A stretch of DNA of 64,000 nucleotides from assembly GCA_963749515.1 (NCBI GenBank), contig CAVVMR010000006.1, positions 310,001 to 374,000 on the forward strand, written 5' to 3'. The translations under genes were made by a program, and so were the position numbers. The stretch comes from Gaiellasilicea sp963749515 (GTDB lineage: Bacteria; Actinomycetota; Thermoleophilia; Gaiellales; Gaiellaceae). Shown here piece by piece: positions 52,878 through 62,427 of the stretch. The notes under the pieces are model-generated. The model saw only the letters and a list, made by a program, of their open reading frames with translations. It was not told the origin of the DNA and searched no databases. Positions within the stretch are counted from its first letter, which is position 1, and every line of letters starts with the position of its first letter.

Positions 52878-53672
52878 CTAGCGGTCAATCGAGCGGTACT
52901 TGTGCACGGCGAGCGGCGCGAAGACGACGAGCAGGACGACGGTCCAGAGAATCGACAGCAGGAACGGGTGGTCGCCTGGGAAGCCGGACGTGAACGGGTT
53001 CGGGTTTCCGAAGAGATCGCGGGTCGCGGCGGTGAGCGCGCTGAACGGGTTCCACTCCGCGACCGGCTGCAGCCAGCTCGGCAGCGACGAGGTCGGGACG
53101 AATGCATTCGAGACGAACGTCAGCGGGAAGACGATCAGGAAGCCGAGCTGCTGTCCAACCTCGACGGACGGCACGAGTAGCCCGATCAGGACGCCGATCC
53201 AGGCCATGGCGAAGGTGAAGAAGAGCATCAGCGCGACGGCGAGCAGGAAGTCGCCGATGTTCGTGTGCACGCGCCACCCGACGATGAGGCCGGACAGCAT
53301 CAGGACGACGAGGATGCCCGTGTTGTAGATCACGTCGGAGATCGTCCGGCCGCTGAGCACGGCCGAGCGCGCCATCGGCAGGGAGCGGAAGCGGTCGATC
53401 AGGCCCTTCGCCATGTCGTCGGTGACTGCGATCGCGGTCGTGATCGAAGCGAAGCCGAGCGTCTGGATGTAGATGCCGGGCATCAGGTACTCGCGGTAGG
53501 AGCCGCCGCCCGGGAGCGGGATCGCGCCGCCGAAGACGTACGCGAACAGCAGCACGAACATGATCGACTGGAGGATCGCGAAGATCGCGAGCTCCGGGAT
53601 CCGCGGCACGCGCTTCAGGTTCCGCCAGGTCATGATCAGGCCGTCGTTGACGGCGACGCGCATCTCGCTCAT
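52878..53672 (-). CDS. ABC-2 exporter permease, DrrB-like
   Basis: A 264-residue permease from ATG 53672, which overlaps the ATPase stop as ATGA. It has about six membrane segments with MPGIYIQTLGFASITTAIAV, TDDMAKGLIDRFRSLPMARS and NAFVPTSSLPSWLQPVAEWN, all typical of DrrB-type daunorubicin exporters. Paired with the DrrA-like ATPase it would export a drug or lipid. Confidence 0.92.
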   Translation of the reverse strand: MSEMRVAVNDGLIMTWRNLKRVPRIPELAIFAILQSIMFVLLFAYVFGGAIPLPGGGSYREYLMPGIYIQTLGFASITTAIAVTDDMAKGLIDRFRSLPMARSAVLSGRTISDVIYNTGILVVLMLSGLIVGWRVHTNIGDFLLAVALMLFFTFAMAWIGVLIGLLVPSVEVGQQLGFLIVFPLTFVSNAFVPTSSLPSWLQPVAEWNPFSALTAATRDLFGNPNPFTSGFPGDHPFLLSILWTVVLLVVFAPLAVHKYRSIDR

Positions 53673-54643
53673 GCGGCTTCCTCGTCGTCCACTGGCAGTT
53701 CCTCTGCGACGTGACCGGTGAGCGTCAGGAAGACGTCATCGAGCGTCGGCCGGCGGAGCGCGATGTCGTCGATCTTGATCCCGGCCTCGCCGAGCCGTCG
53801 CACGACGTCGACCAGCTGCGCTGCGCCGCCGTGGGCGCCGATCGTTATTCGCCGGGTGTGATCCTCGGTCGTCGCGGTTCCATCGGGTGCGAGCAGCTGT
53901 GCGGCGCGGGCGAGGTCGCCCGGATCGTGTGCGACCACTTCGATCCGCTCGCCGCCGACCTGCGACTTCAGCTCATCAGCGGTGCCGCGCGCGATGATCC
54001 GCCCCTTGTCGACGACCGCGATCTCGTTCGCGAGCTCGTCGGCCTCCTCGAGGTACTGGGTCGTGAGGAGCAGCGTGGCGCCTTCGCGCACCTGCGTCCG
54101 GATCACGTCCCACATGCCGAGGCGGCCACGCGGGTCGAGCCCCGTCGTCGGCTCGTCGAGGAAGAGCACGCGCGGCCGGCCGGTGAGCGCCGCCGCGAGA
54201 TCCAGCCGGCGGCGCATTCCGCCCGAGTAGGTCTTGGCGACGCGGTCGGCAGCGTCCTCGAGCTGGAAGCGCTCGAGCAGCTCGTCGGCGCGTGTCCGGG
54301 CCTGTTCGCTCGAGAGGTGGTAGAGCCGCCCGAACATCCAGAGGTTCTCCCGTCCGGTCAGGTTCTCGTCGACCGCCGCGTACTGGCCGGAGAGGCCGAT
54401 CGTCTTGCGCACCGACTGCGCCTCCCGGACGACGTCGAAGCCGGCCACGCGTGCGCTGCCGGCGTTCGGCTTCAGCAGCGTCGCGAGGATGCGGACGGTC
54501 GTCGTCTTGCCTGCTCCGTTCGGCCCGAGCAGCCCGAGGACGGTGCCTTCCTGCACCTCGAGGTCGACGCCGTCGAGGGCGCGAACCTCGGTCTTGCGCG
54601 AGCGATAGATCTTGACGAGACCCTCAGCTTCGACGGCGGCCAT
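53669..54643 (-). CDS. ABC exporter ATPase, DrrA-like
   Basis: A 324-residue ATPase. Walker A GPNGAGKTT, signature YSGGMRRRLDLAAALTGRP, Walker B LFLDEPTTGLDPRGR and the H-loop LLTTQYLEEADELAN are complete. The C-terminal DrrA domain runs from about 225 to the end (RIEVVAHDPGDLARAAQLL). The H-loop histidine is replaced by Gln, as in many DrrA proteins. Confidence 0.93.
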   Translation of the reverse strand: MAAVEAEGLVKIYRSRKTEVRALDGVDLEVQEGTVLGLLGPNGAGKTTTVRILATLLKPNAGSARVAGFDVVREAQSVRKTIGLSGQYAAVDENLTGRENLWMFGRLYHLSSEQARTRADELLERFQLEDAADRVAKTYSGGMRRRLDLAAALTGRPRVLFLDEPTTGLDPRGRLGMWDVIRTQVREGATLLLTTQYLEEADELANEIAVVDKGRIIARGTADELKSQVGGERIEVVAHDPGDLARAAQLLAPDGTATTEDHTRRITIGAHGGAAQLVDVVRRLGEAGIKIDDIALRRPTLDDVFLTLTGHVAEELPVDDEEAA

Positions 54644-54740
54644 GCTTCCTCAGCCTACGCATTCGAGGTCGCGTTGCGGTGCAGCAGGCTCAATCGCCGC
54701 TCACAGGGCGCCAACGGCTTCTCGGCCGTGACGGTACAAC

Positions 54741-55832
54741 GTGCTGGTGCGCCGGCTGGCGATTCTCCTTCTCGTGCTCCTGCCCTCCGGCGCTGCCGCG
54801 AGCGACGGCGCCCTGCTGGCCGCGAAGGACAGGTATCTGCCGGCGACGGAGGCTCGCTACGCGAACACGCCGGACGGCGTCCAGGCCCGCTACGACGCGG
54901 GGCGGAATCTCGTCGAGGCGGTTCTTGCCGCCGGATCGGTCAGCCCAGATCGCCGCGCGCTGCGCGCGGATCTGCTGGCGCGCGGCCGGGCTCAGGTCGC
55001 CCGCGCCGAGGCGCTCGATCGCAGCAGGGGCTTCAGCAGCGTGGCGCCGCTCGCATCGCTCCCGGGAACCGGCGCCGGCGTCGGGCCGCGCCGTTCCGAT
55101 GCCGGTCTCGCGCTTCGTCTGGCGGCGGCCGCCGCTCGGGTCGACGGGGCCGTCGGGATCTGGGTTCACGAGCTCGGCTCCGGACGCTATGCCGGCTATC
55201 GGGCGGACTGGCACTTCGCGGCCGCGTCGACGGTCAAGATCGGCGCGATGGTCGCGGGGCTCCGTGCGTCGCCGAGCCCCGAGCGAAGCAGCTGGTGGTA
55301 CGACGTTCGCCAGATCGGCTTCTGGTCGTCGAATCTGGCCGCGAACAGGATCGCCGGCGGGCTCGGCTACGGCGCGATCGGGGAAGGGCTGCGCCGTCTA
55401 GGGATGACCTCGAGCACCTATCCGGGGCCCTACCGTGCGACGACGGCCTGGCGTCCGCCGGGGCCGCACACGCGCGTGACGACCGCACAGGATCTGGGCC
55501 GCGCCCTCTACCGCCTCCACGCCGGTGCGCACGGTGACGCACGCGTCCTGCGCCTACTCGGCCTGAGCCGGCCGCAAGCGATCGTCGCGCTGCGGGTGCT
55601 CGCGTCGGCACAGCCGGTCGCGGACAACGCCGGGCTGCTCCAGCCGTGGCTCGGCGACTCGACGTTCGCCCAGAAGAACGGCTGGCTCTCCGACACGCGG
55701 ACGACCGCGGCGATCGTCTACACGGGCGGCCGGGCGACGATCGTCGTCGTCGAGGCTTTCCGGCCGGGGATCACGTACGCCGAGGCGAAGAGGCTCGGCC
55801 GCGACGTTCTCACCGCCGCCGGTCTGCTCTAG
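54741..55832 (+). CDS. Secreted class A beta-lactamase-fold protein
   Basis: A 363-residue protein from GTG 54741 with a signal peptide (RRLAILLLVLLPSGAAA). The serine penicillin-recognising fold shows the SxxK motif STVK at 163-166, SxN at 196-198 in FWSSNLAANR, and a KNG version of KTG in FAQKNGWLSD near 311. No clear omega-loop Glu166 equivalent is visible, so beta-lactam hydrolysis is uncertain; a D,D-peptidase or a degenerate relative is possible. It lies in a small group of cell-wall genes and converges on the methyltransferase gene with a 4-bp overlap. Confidence 0.8.
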   Translation: MLVRRLAILLLVLLPSGAAASDGALLAAKDRYLPATEARYANTPDGVQARYDAGRNLVEAVLAAGSVSPDRRALRADLLARGRAQVARAEALDRSRGFSSVAPLASLPGTGAGVGPRRSDAGLALRLAAAAARVDGAVGIWVHELGSGRYAGYRADWHFAAASTVKIGAMVAGLRASPSPERSSWWYDVRQIGFWSSNLAANRIAGGLGYGAIGEGLRRLGMTSSTYPGPYRATTAWRPPGPHTRVTTAQDLGRALYRLHAGAHGDARVLRLLGLSRPQAIVALRVLASAQPVADNAGLLQPWLGDSTFAQKNGWLSDTRTTAAIVYTGGRATIVVVEAFRPGITYAEAKRLGRDVLTAAGLL

Positions 55833-56335
55833 CCCTCTTCTAGCCCTCCCCCCGCCCACGGCCGCCGCCGCGGCCACCAGCCGGGCACCGCGCGCCGGTA
55901 CTCCTCGTACTGCTCGCCGAACTGCTGGCGCAGGGTGGGCTCCTCGTAGAGCCGCACGAACGCGTAGACCGTCACGCCGAACAGCGCCGCGTACACGAGC
56001 AGCACGGTTCGGCCCAGCGCGAGCGCTTGTCCCACGATTGTCGCCGCGACGGCGAGATACATCGGATTGCGCACGTAGCGGTAGAGGCCGCCGACGACGA
56101 GCTGCTGGGTGGGGGCGACAGGCGCCGGTGTGCCGGTGCCTTCGGTCACGAAGCGAGCAAAGGCGTGCAGGAGCACGGCCGCGCCCACCGCGATCAGGAC
56201 GAATCCGGCGATCTCGAGCGGCGGCCACGGGTCCCGCGCGTCCCAACCCGTCAGGCCCCACGGGACCAGGCCCGCCACTGTCCCCGGTACGACGACCAGG
56301 AAGAGCAGCGTGCCGGCTGCGGCCTTGAGCTTCAG
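55829..56335 (-). CDS. Isoprenylcysteine methyltransferase-like membrane protein, CUG start
   Basis: A 168-residue membrane protein. No usual start precedes the natural N-terminus LKLKAAAGTLLFLVVVPGTV. CTG 56335 begins it and overlaps the transpeptidase stop as CTGA; the next usual start, GTG after VVVPGT, would cut into the first helix. Four to five hydrophobic segments are followed by the ICMT signature GGLYRYVRNPMYLAV and EEPTLRQQFGEQYEEYRRAV with the conserved Glu and Arg. These enzymes methylate prenylated or phospholipid substrates; the bacterial substrate is unknown. Confidence 0.75.
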   Translation of the reverse strand: MKLKAAAGTLLFLVVVPGTVAGLVPWGLTGWDARDPWPPLEIAGFVLIAVGAAVLLHAFARFVTEGTGTPAPVAPTQQLVVGGLYRYVRNPMYLAVAATIVGQALALGRTVLLVYAALFGVTVYAFVRLYEEPTLRQQFGEQYEEYRRAVPGWWPRRRPWAGGGLEEG

Positions 56336-57000
56336 CTGCGGAGCTGAGCGGTCGTTCCGATCGCGATCACGGGCGCAGCCTCGGGGCGCAGCCAGCGCAG
56401 CACGGCTCGCAGCTGATCCTTCTGGAGGCTGATGCAGCCGATCGTCGGGCCGCCGGTCTGGGCGTGGAGGAAGATCCCGGAGCCGCGGCCCGGCACCACG
56501 GGCCGCGTGTTGTACTCGACCACCGCAAGGTACGGATAGGCCCTCGGCTGCTGCCACATTCCTTCGCTGCCGCCGCCGAACGGCGGGTCGACGCCGCACG
56601 TGACGTGCTGGAACGAGTTGTAGGTCGGGGACGAGGAGTCCTCGTCCCACCAGTCGCCGCAGCGGAGCTTGCGGTACCGGAACTTGACTCCGGGATTCGG
56701 CTCATTGCCGTACATCGTCCGGCCGATCCGGAAGAGGCCTGTCGGTGTCGTGCCGTCGCCTTCGCGCCGGTTCGCGGAGAGGCCGTTCTTCCCGAGGCGC
56801 GCCGGGTACGGCGCGGCAGCCGCGACCCAGCACGAGCCCGAGCGCTTCCAGGTGCGGAGCGTCGCGTAGGTCGTCCGCGCCACCTTGGCCTCGACCGTGA
56901 GCAGCTGCTTCGCCGACGCCGGGGTGTCCAGCTCGTTCGCGAGGTTCTGCGGGCACGCCGCGGTCGTCGCGGCCACGAGCAGGGTCAGAGCGAGCACCAT
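56332..57000 (-). CDS. L,D-transpeptidase (YkuD-type)
   Basis: A 222-residue secreted protein. The signal peptide MVLALTLLVAATTAAC may end in a lipobox-like Cys. The catalytic domain ends with IFLHAQTGGPTIGCISLQKD, the HxxT..G..SxGC..L pattern with nucleophile Cys near residue 189. The catalytic His is that of HAQTGG. L,D-transpeptidases make 3-3 cross-links in peptidoglycan that resist beta-lactams; here it sits near a beta-lactamase-fold protein and an M15 peptidase. Confidence 0.88.
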   Translation of the reverse strand: MVLALTLLVAATTAACPQNLANELDTPASAKQLLTVEAKVARTTYATLRTWKRSGSCWVAAAAPYPARLGKNGLSANRREGDGTTPTGLFRIGRTMYGNEPNPGVKFRYRKLRCGDWWDEDSSSPTYNSFQHVTCGVDPPFGGGSEGMWQQPRAYPYLAVVEYNTRPVVPGRGSGIFLHAQTGGPTIGCISLQKDQLRAVLRWLRPEAAPVIAIGTTAQLRS

Positions 57001-57019
57001 TCCAGGTTACGCTGGATCG

Positions 57020-57643
57020 GTGCGGATCGCCGCGCTCATCCTGATCGCGACCCTCGTGGGCGGTGCCTCGGCGGCCGGTGGAGCCGTGCCCGCGTTCAGC
57101 GCCAAGGTGGAGCCCGTGCGCTGGGCCGACCTGCGCTTCACCTACCGCGCCGGCTGCCCCGTCGCGCCGCCGCAGCTGCGCACTCTCGAAGTCTCGTACT
57201 GGGACTTCGCCGGCAAGCCCAAGGTCGGGAGGATCGTCGTTGCGCGGCGCGTTGCGGACGACATCGTCGCCGTCTTCCGGCAGTTGTGGGCGAAGCGCTT
57301 TCCGATCCGGCGCCTGCAGCCGATTTCGGTCTACCACGGCGACGACGACGCCTCGATGGCGGCCGACAACACGTCCGGATTCAACTGCCGCTTCGTCGGC
57401 GGGACGACGCGCTGGTCGATGCACGCCTACGGTGAGGCGATCGACGTCAACACGGTCGAGAACCCGTACGTTCGCGGCTCGACGGTGTCGCCGCCGGCCG
57501 GCCGCGCCTTCCTCGATCGCAGCCGCTACCGCAAGGGAATGGCAGTTCCGGGTGGCGTGCTGGTGCGCGCGTTCGCCTCGGTCGGCTGGAAGTGGGGCGC
57601 GTCGTTCGGCGACTACCAGCACTTCTCGACCACGGGCAAATGA
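57020..57643 (+). CDS. M15 D-alanyl-D-alanine carboxypeptidase, VanY-like
   Basis: About 207 residues from GTG 57020 with a signal peptide (RIAALILIATLVGGASAAGG). The zinc site is TRWSMHAYGEAIDVN (His and Asp of HxxGxAxD) and GDYQHF (second His). The family trims D-Ala or cleaves muropeptide stems. It is divergent from the L,D-transpeptidase gene with 19 bp between, and its stop overlaps the TPR gene start as ATGA. Confidence 0.9.
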   Translation: MRIAALILIATLVGGASAAGGAVPAFSAKVEPVRWADLRFTYRAGCPVAPPQLRTLEVSYWDFAGKPKVGRIVVARRVADDIVAVFRQLWAKRFPIRRLQPISVYHGDDDASMAADNTSGFNCRFVGGTTRWSMHAYGEAIDVNTVENPYVRGSTVSPPAGRAFLDRSRYRKGMAVPGGVLVRAFASVGWKWGASFGDYQHFSTTGK

Positions 57644-58230
57644 GCGATCCGCTCCGCCCGTTCTGGGACTTCGACGACCTCGACGCGACCGAGGCTCGCT
57701 TCCGGGCGCTGCGCGCCGAGGCGCTGACGCAGCTGGCGCGAGTGGAAGGGTTGCGCGGCCGCTTCGACGAGGGCGACCGGCTCCTCGACGAGGTCGTCGA
57801 GGGGGACACCCGTGTCCGGATCCGCGCCGACCTCGAGCGCGGACGCCTTCGCCGGTCGAGCGGGGACAAGGAGGCGGCGCTCCCGCTCTTCGAGTCCGCG
57901 TTTGCGGACGCGCTCGCCGCCGGTGAGGACTGGCTTGCGGGCGATGCCGCACACATGTGCGCGCTGGCTGCGCCGGACAAGGATGGGTTCATCGCCTGGA
58001 CGAAGCGTGGGATCGAGCTGGCCGAGTCCTCGGAGACGGCCGCGCACTGGCTCGGCCCGCTGCTGAACAACCTCGGCTGGGAGCACTTCGACGCGGGTGA
58101 GCACGAGCTGGCGCTCGAGGTGTTCGAGCGTGCACTCGAGGTGCGGTTGCGCGATCCGGAGAACCCGGCTGCGATCGAGCACGCGCGCGAGGCGGTCGCC
58201 GAAGCGCTCCGCGCCCTCGGCCGTGACTAG
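57640..58230 (+). CDS. TPR-type protein
   Basis: A 196-residue protein from ATG 57640. Helical repeats run through it, for example DLERGRLRRSSGDKEAALPL, AESSETAAHWLGPLLNNLGW and GEHELALEVFERALEV, the TPR pattern with W/L-G-Y/A-A-P spacing. No catalytic motif. It is coupled to the M15 peptidase gene (ATGA overlap) and converges on the M16 protease gene by 4 bp, so it may assist the wall-enzyme group. Confidence 0.75.
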   Translation: MSDPLRPFWDFDDLDATEARFRALRAEALTQLARVEGLRGRFDEGDRLLDEVVEGDTRVRIRADLERGRLRRSSGDKEAALPLFESAFADALAAGEDWLAGDAAHMCALAAPDKDGFIAWTKRGIELAESSETAAHWLGPLLNNLGWEHFDAGEHELALEVFERALEVRLRDPENPAAIEHAREAVAEALRALGRD

Positions 58231-59486
58231 GCGAGCAGCTTCTCGAAGCGGGCGGCGTCGTCGAACGGCCCGATCACGGCGAGATAGGGGCCCTCGTCGA
58301 TGATGTCCTGCGCCACGCGCTGGATGTCCTCGGCGGTGACCGCGTCGAGGGCGTCGAGAACGGCCTGCGGTTCCTCGGCTCGTCCCTCGAGCACCTCACG
58401 CCGGAGTCCGAACATGATCGTGCCGTGGGGGCTCTCGAGCTGGAGCACGAACCGGCCCTTGGCGAAGTTGCGTGCCTTCTCGAGCTCGTCGGAGGGCACC
58501 GGCTCCGATGCCAGCAGTCTGAACTGCTCGACGATCGTGGTCACCGCCTCGTCGATCCGGTTGATGTCGACACCGGACTGCGCGTAGAGCGAGCCCGCGT
58601 CGGTGTAGGCGTGGTTCGTGCCGAAGACGTAGTACGCCAGCCCGCGGCGCTCGCGCACCTCGGTGAAGAGCCGCGACGACATGCCGCCGCCGAGCACGGT
58701 CGCGAGCAGCTGCAGGACGTACCGGTCGGGGTCGATGAGCGGACGGCTCCGCACGCCGAGCACGAGGTGCGCCTGGTCGGACTGCTTCGTGTGCACCTTC
58801 ACCCGGACGTCGCCGTTCGCGCGAACCGGCTCCGGGGAGCCCGTCGACTGCGGCTCCATGTCGCCGAGGAGCCCCTCGAGCCGCTCCCGCAGGCCGTCGC
58901 CCAGCTGGCCGCCGATGCCGAAGACCATTCGGTTCGGCCGGTACCACTTGTCCGTGTAGTCGGAGAACGTCTCGCGCGTCGCGCTGCGAACCGTCTCCTT
59001 GCGGCCGATGATGTCCCAGCCGAGCGGCTGGTCGCCGTAGAGGAGCGACTCGTAGACGCCGCCGATGAAGTCGCGCGGCGTGTCGAAGTACATGTTCATC
59101 TCCTCGACGATCACGCCCTTCTCGCGCTCGATCTCGTCCGGGTCGAAGCGGGAGTTGCGCAGCATGTCCACGAGCACGTCGAGGGCCGTATCGCGCGTCT
59201 CCGCGGCGCAACGGACGTAGTAGCCGGTGTACTCCTTGCCGGTGAAGGCGTTGAACTCGCCGCCGATCGCGTCGATCTCGCCGGCGATGTCACGCGCTGT
59301 CGGCCGCCGCTCCGTCCCCTTGAAGAACATGTGCTCGGCGAAGTGGGCGATCCCGTTCGTCTCCGGTGTCTCGTAGCGCGAGCCGGCCGCCAGCATCACG
59401 ACGCACGACACGGATTGCGCATGCGCCATCGGCGCAGTCAGGACCCGCAGGCCGTTCTGCAACTCGAAGCGCTCGAAGACCCCCAT
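58227..59486 (-). CDS. M16 zinc metalloprotease (pitrilysin family)
   Basis: A 419-residue processing-peptidase-like protein. The inverted zinc motif HxxEH is HFAEHMFFKGTERR at 48-52, with the downstream Glu ligand in FDPDEIEREKGVIVEEMNMY at about 128. Single-domain M16B proteins pair with a second copy or act as homodimers. A C-terminal partner domain is present (SRPLIDPDRYVLQLLATVLG). It is divergent from the SIS gene (23-bp gap). Confidence 0.93.
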   Translation of the reverse strand: MGVFERFELQNGLRVLTAPMAHAQSVSCVVMLAAGSRYETPETNGIAHFAEHMFFKGTERRPTARDIAGEIDAIGGEFNAFTGKEYTGYYVRCAAETRDTALDVLVDMLRNSRFDPDEIEREKGVIVEEMNMYFDTPRDFIGGVYESLLYGDQPLGWDIIGRKETVRSATRETFSDYTDKWYRPNRMVFGIGGQLGDGLRERLEGLLGDMEPQSTGSPEPVRANGDVRVKVHTKQSDQAHLVLGVRSRPLIDPDRYVLQLLATVLGGGMSSRLFTEVRERRGLAYYVFGTNHAYTDAGSLYAQSGVDINRIDEAVTTIVEQFRLLASEPVPSDELEKARNFAKGRFVLQLESPHGTIMFGLRREVLEGRAEEPQAVLDALDAVTAEDIQRVAQDIIDEGPYLAVIGPFDDAARFEKLLA

Positions 59487-59509
59487 GCGGCCATGGTATA
59501 GAGGGGCGT

Positions 59510-60370
59510 ATGGCGGGAGAACTGACGAGGCAGGCCATCGCCGCGCAGCCCGAGTGGCTGTCGCAGGTGCCGACCGACCGGCGCCTCCCCGACGGCCGAG
59601 TCGCGGTCGTCGGCTGCGGCACGTCGTTCCATGCTGCTCAGACCTCGGGCGCCGGCGTCGACGCGCTCGAGTTCGTGCTCCGCCCGCCCGAAGCCGACCT
59701 GCTCGTGCTCGTCAGCCACGAAGGGACGACGCCGCTGACGATCGAGGCCGCGGAGTCGTTCGCAGGCCCGAAGTGGCTCGTGACCGCCAAGGCCGAAAGC
59801 CGCCTCGCCGCGTTGTGCGACGAGGTCGTCGTCGCGACTCCCGGCGTCGAGGAGAGCTACTGCCACACCGCGAGCTACACCTCGGCGGTCGCAACCCTCG
59901 CGGCCCTCCGAGGCGAGGACGTCTCCTGGCTTCCCGATGCCGTCTCGGACGAGCTCGACCGAGAGCGGCTGCCGGTGTCCGGACACGACCGCTGGCTCTT
60001 CGCCGGTGCAGGACGCGACTGGCCGACCGCCCAGGAGGCGGCGCTGAAGCTGCGCGAGGGCGTGTACCTGGCGGCGGAGGCGTACCAGCTGGAGGAGCTC
60101 CTGCACGGGCATCTTGCGGCCGTCGACGAGAACGTCCGTTGCTTCGTGCTCGAAGGAGAGGGCCGCGCGGGCGCCCGAGCCGCCGAAGCTGTCGCCGCGC
60201 TGAGCGTGCTCGGCTGCGACGTGACGCTCGTTCCGACTCAGCACCCGGTGGTCGACATCGTTCGCTTTCAGCTGCTGACAGTCGACCTGGCGGAGGCGCG
60301 GGGAACGAATCCCGACCTGATCCGCTGGGACGATCCGCGCTGGAAGAAAGCTCGCGACTCGTACAGCTGA
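59510..60370 (+). CDS. SIS-domain protein, GlmS/AgaS-like isomerase
   Basis: About 286 residues from ATG 59510. Two SIS domains are visible: VAVVGCGTSFHAAQTSG with LLVLVSHEGTTPLTIEAA, and DRWLFAGAGRDWPTAQEAAL with EAYQLEELLHGHLAAVDEN, which is the GlmS isomerase-half signature. The glutaminase half of GlmS is missing, so it matches deaminase/isomerase proteins of the AgaS or glucosamine-6-phosphate type. The substrate is likely an amino-sugar phosphate. Confidence 0.85.
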   Translation: MAGELTRQAIAAQPEWLSQVPTDRRLPDGRVAVVGCGTSFHAAQTSGAGVDALEFVLRPPEADLLVLVSHEGTTPLTIEAAESFAGPKWLVTAKAESRLAALCDEVVVATPGVEESYCHTASYTSAVATLAALRGEDVSWLPDAVSDELDRERLPVSGHDRWLFAGAGRDWPTAQEAALKLREGVYLAAEAYQLEELLHGHLAAVDENVRCFVLEGEGRAGARAAEAVAALSVLGCDVTLVPTQHPVVDIVRFQLLTVDLAEARGTNPDLIRWDDPRWKKARDSYS

Positions 60371-60419
60371 CCCAACTCAGCGATTCAAGTTCGGGGCTGT
60401 ACAGCCGAAGTAGGCCGAT

Positions 60420-62427
60420 GTGAAGTCTCTCAAGCTCGTGCTCCTGATTGCGGCGATCGGGCTCGTACCGCTTGGGCTGGGCGTGATGCTGCTCAAGCAG
60501 AGCGAGCATGCCCAGGTCGAGCAGGACGCCGCGCTCGAGAGCGAAGCCGGCGCCGCGGCGGCCCGGCTGCGCGACAGCATCGCCGAGACGCGCGCCACCG
60601 TCCTGATCACCGCGCACAACCCGGCTTTCCGGGACTTCTATCGCGCCGGCGGCGAGCGGTACGCAAAGATCGTCAGCGCGGGCCGCACGATGGACCGCGT
60701 CAACGGCGCGCTCCTGTATCTCACGAGCCTCTACCCCAAGAGCATCGTGCAGGCTTCGTTCATCGACGGCGGCGGCGGCGAGAACGCCCGCGTGGTCCGT
60801 GGCACGCGCGATGCACCTCAATTGCTCGCCACCGACGTCTCGCGCGACGCCTTCTTCCGGCCGGCGCTGGCGCTTCCGCAGGGTCGCGTGCACCAGTCGC
60901 GGCCGCACATCTCGCGCAATGCGGGCGAGTGGGTCGTGTCGTACTCGACGCAGATTCCGCGGCGGTTCGGCTCGGCGCTCGTCCACGTCGAGCAGCGGGT
61001 CGAGAGCCTCCGCCAGGAGCTCGGCGTCTCGGACAACCGCTACGAGATCGCGGTCATCGACGCCGGCACAGGTGCGGTCGTGCTGAACAGCCGCTCCCGG
61101 CAGGAGACCGGCTCCGAGCTCGGCGCGCCCGGCGACAATCGCTTCCGCAGGCTCGCCGGCATGAGCGGGGAGGGCGTCCGCAAGCTCGGCGACCTTCGTG
61201 CCGTCTACCGGCGGCTCGGTGTCGCCGCGGACTCCGAGAACGACTGGATCGTCGTCGTCTCGGCGCCGCGTGTTCGCGCCGCAGGCCTCGTCGGCGTCAA
61301 CTCCCTCCCGATCGCGCTCGCGCTGCTCGGTGTCGTGCTGATCGGCGCCGCGATGTCGCGGCGGTGGGTGCGGACGAGCAAGGAAGCGGTCACGGATGCA
61401 CTCACCGGCCTGGGCAATCGACGCAAGCTCATCGCCGACCTCACGCACGAGCTCCCGCTCACGAGCCCGGACCGGCCGCTTGCGATCCTCCTCTGCGACC
61501 TCGACGGCTTCAAGCTCTACAACGACGCCTTCGGTCATCCTGCCGGCGACGCGCTCCTGGCCCGCCTCGGCCGCCGCCTCGAGGACGCAGTGGGGCCCAC
61601 CGGCGCTGCGTACCGGCTCGGCGGCGACGAGTTCTGCGTCGTCGCGCCGCTCGCCGACGAAGGACTTGCGCCCCTCGCAGCCAGTGACGCTCCGTGCGCT
61701 CTCCGAGCGCGGCGACGGCTTCGACGTCGGCTGCTCCTACGGCGCGGTGATCGCGACCGGCAACGTGAAGGCCCCGGACGAGGCATTGCGTGCCGCGGAT
61801 CAGCTGCTCTACGCGAGCAAGTCGAGCGGCAGGCGCTCCGCCGGACGGCAGGCCGCCGATGCGCTCCTCCAGGCCCTGCACGAGCGCCAGCCCGAGCTCT
61901 ACGACCACCTACACGGTGTCGGTGATCTCGCCACGCGCGTCGGCGAGCAGCTCGGACTCTCCGTCGAGGAGCTCGACCTCCTGCGCCAGGCCGCTGAGCT
62001 GCACGACCTCGGCAAGGTCGCGATTCCGGACTCGATCCTCTCCAAGCCCGACTCGCTCGATCCCGACGAGTGGGAGTTCGTCCGCCAGCACCCGCTCGTG
62101 GGCGAGCGGATCATCTCGGCAGCGCCCGCGCTGGCGCAGGTCGGCAAGCTCGTCCGCGCAAGCCACGAGCGGTTCGACGGCGGCGGCTACCCGGACGGCA
62201 AGGCCGGCGACGAGATCCCGCTCGGTGCTCGGATCATCGCTGTGTGCGACGCCTACGACGCGATGATCGGTCCGCGGCCCTACCGGCTGGGCATGAGCGA
62301 GGAGGTCGCGCTCACCGAGCTCCGTCGCTGCGCCGGCGAGCAGTTCGATCCGGCGATCGTCAGCGTCTTCTGCGAGCTGCGCGCACACGAAGCCGATCAG
62401 GCATCGGCGCGATCCGTGAGCCGGTAG
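60420..62427 (+). pseudogene. GGDEF/HD-GYP cyclic-di-GMP protein, frameshifted
   Basis: From GTG 60420 one membrane helix (KLVLLIAAIGLVPLGLGVML), an extracytoplasmic Cache-like sensor (about 30-290) and a second helix lead to a GGDEF domain with active-site RLGGDEF at about 398-404. The frame breaks near 61680; removing one base joins PVTLRALSERGDGFDVGCSY, then an HD-GYP domain with LHDLGKVAIPDSIL and HERFDGGGYPDG to the stop at 62427. The span is one base over a codon multiple. Intact, it would make and hydrolyse c-di-GMP. Whether this is a genuine split, decay or assembly error cannot be told here. Confidence 0.8.
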
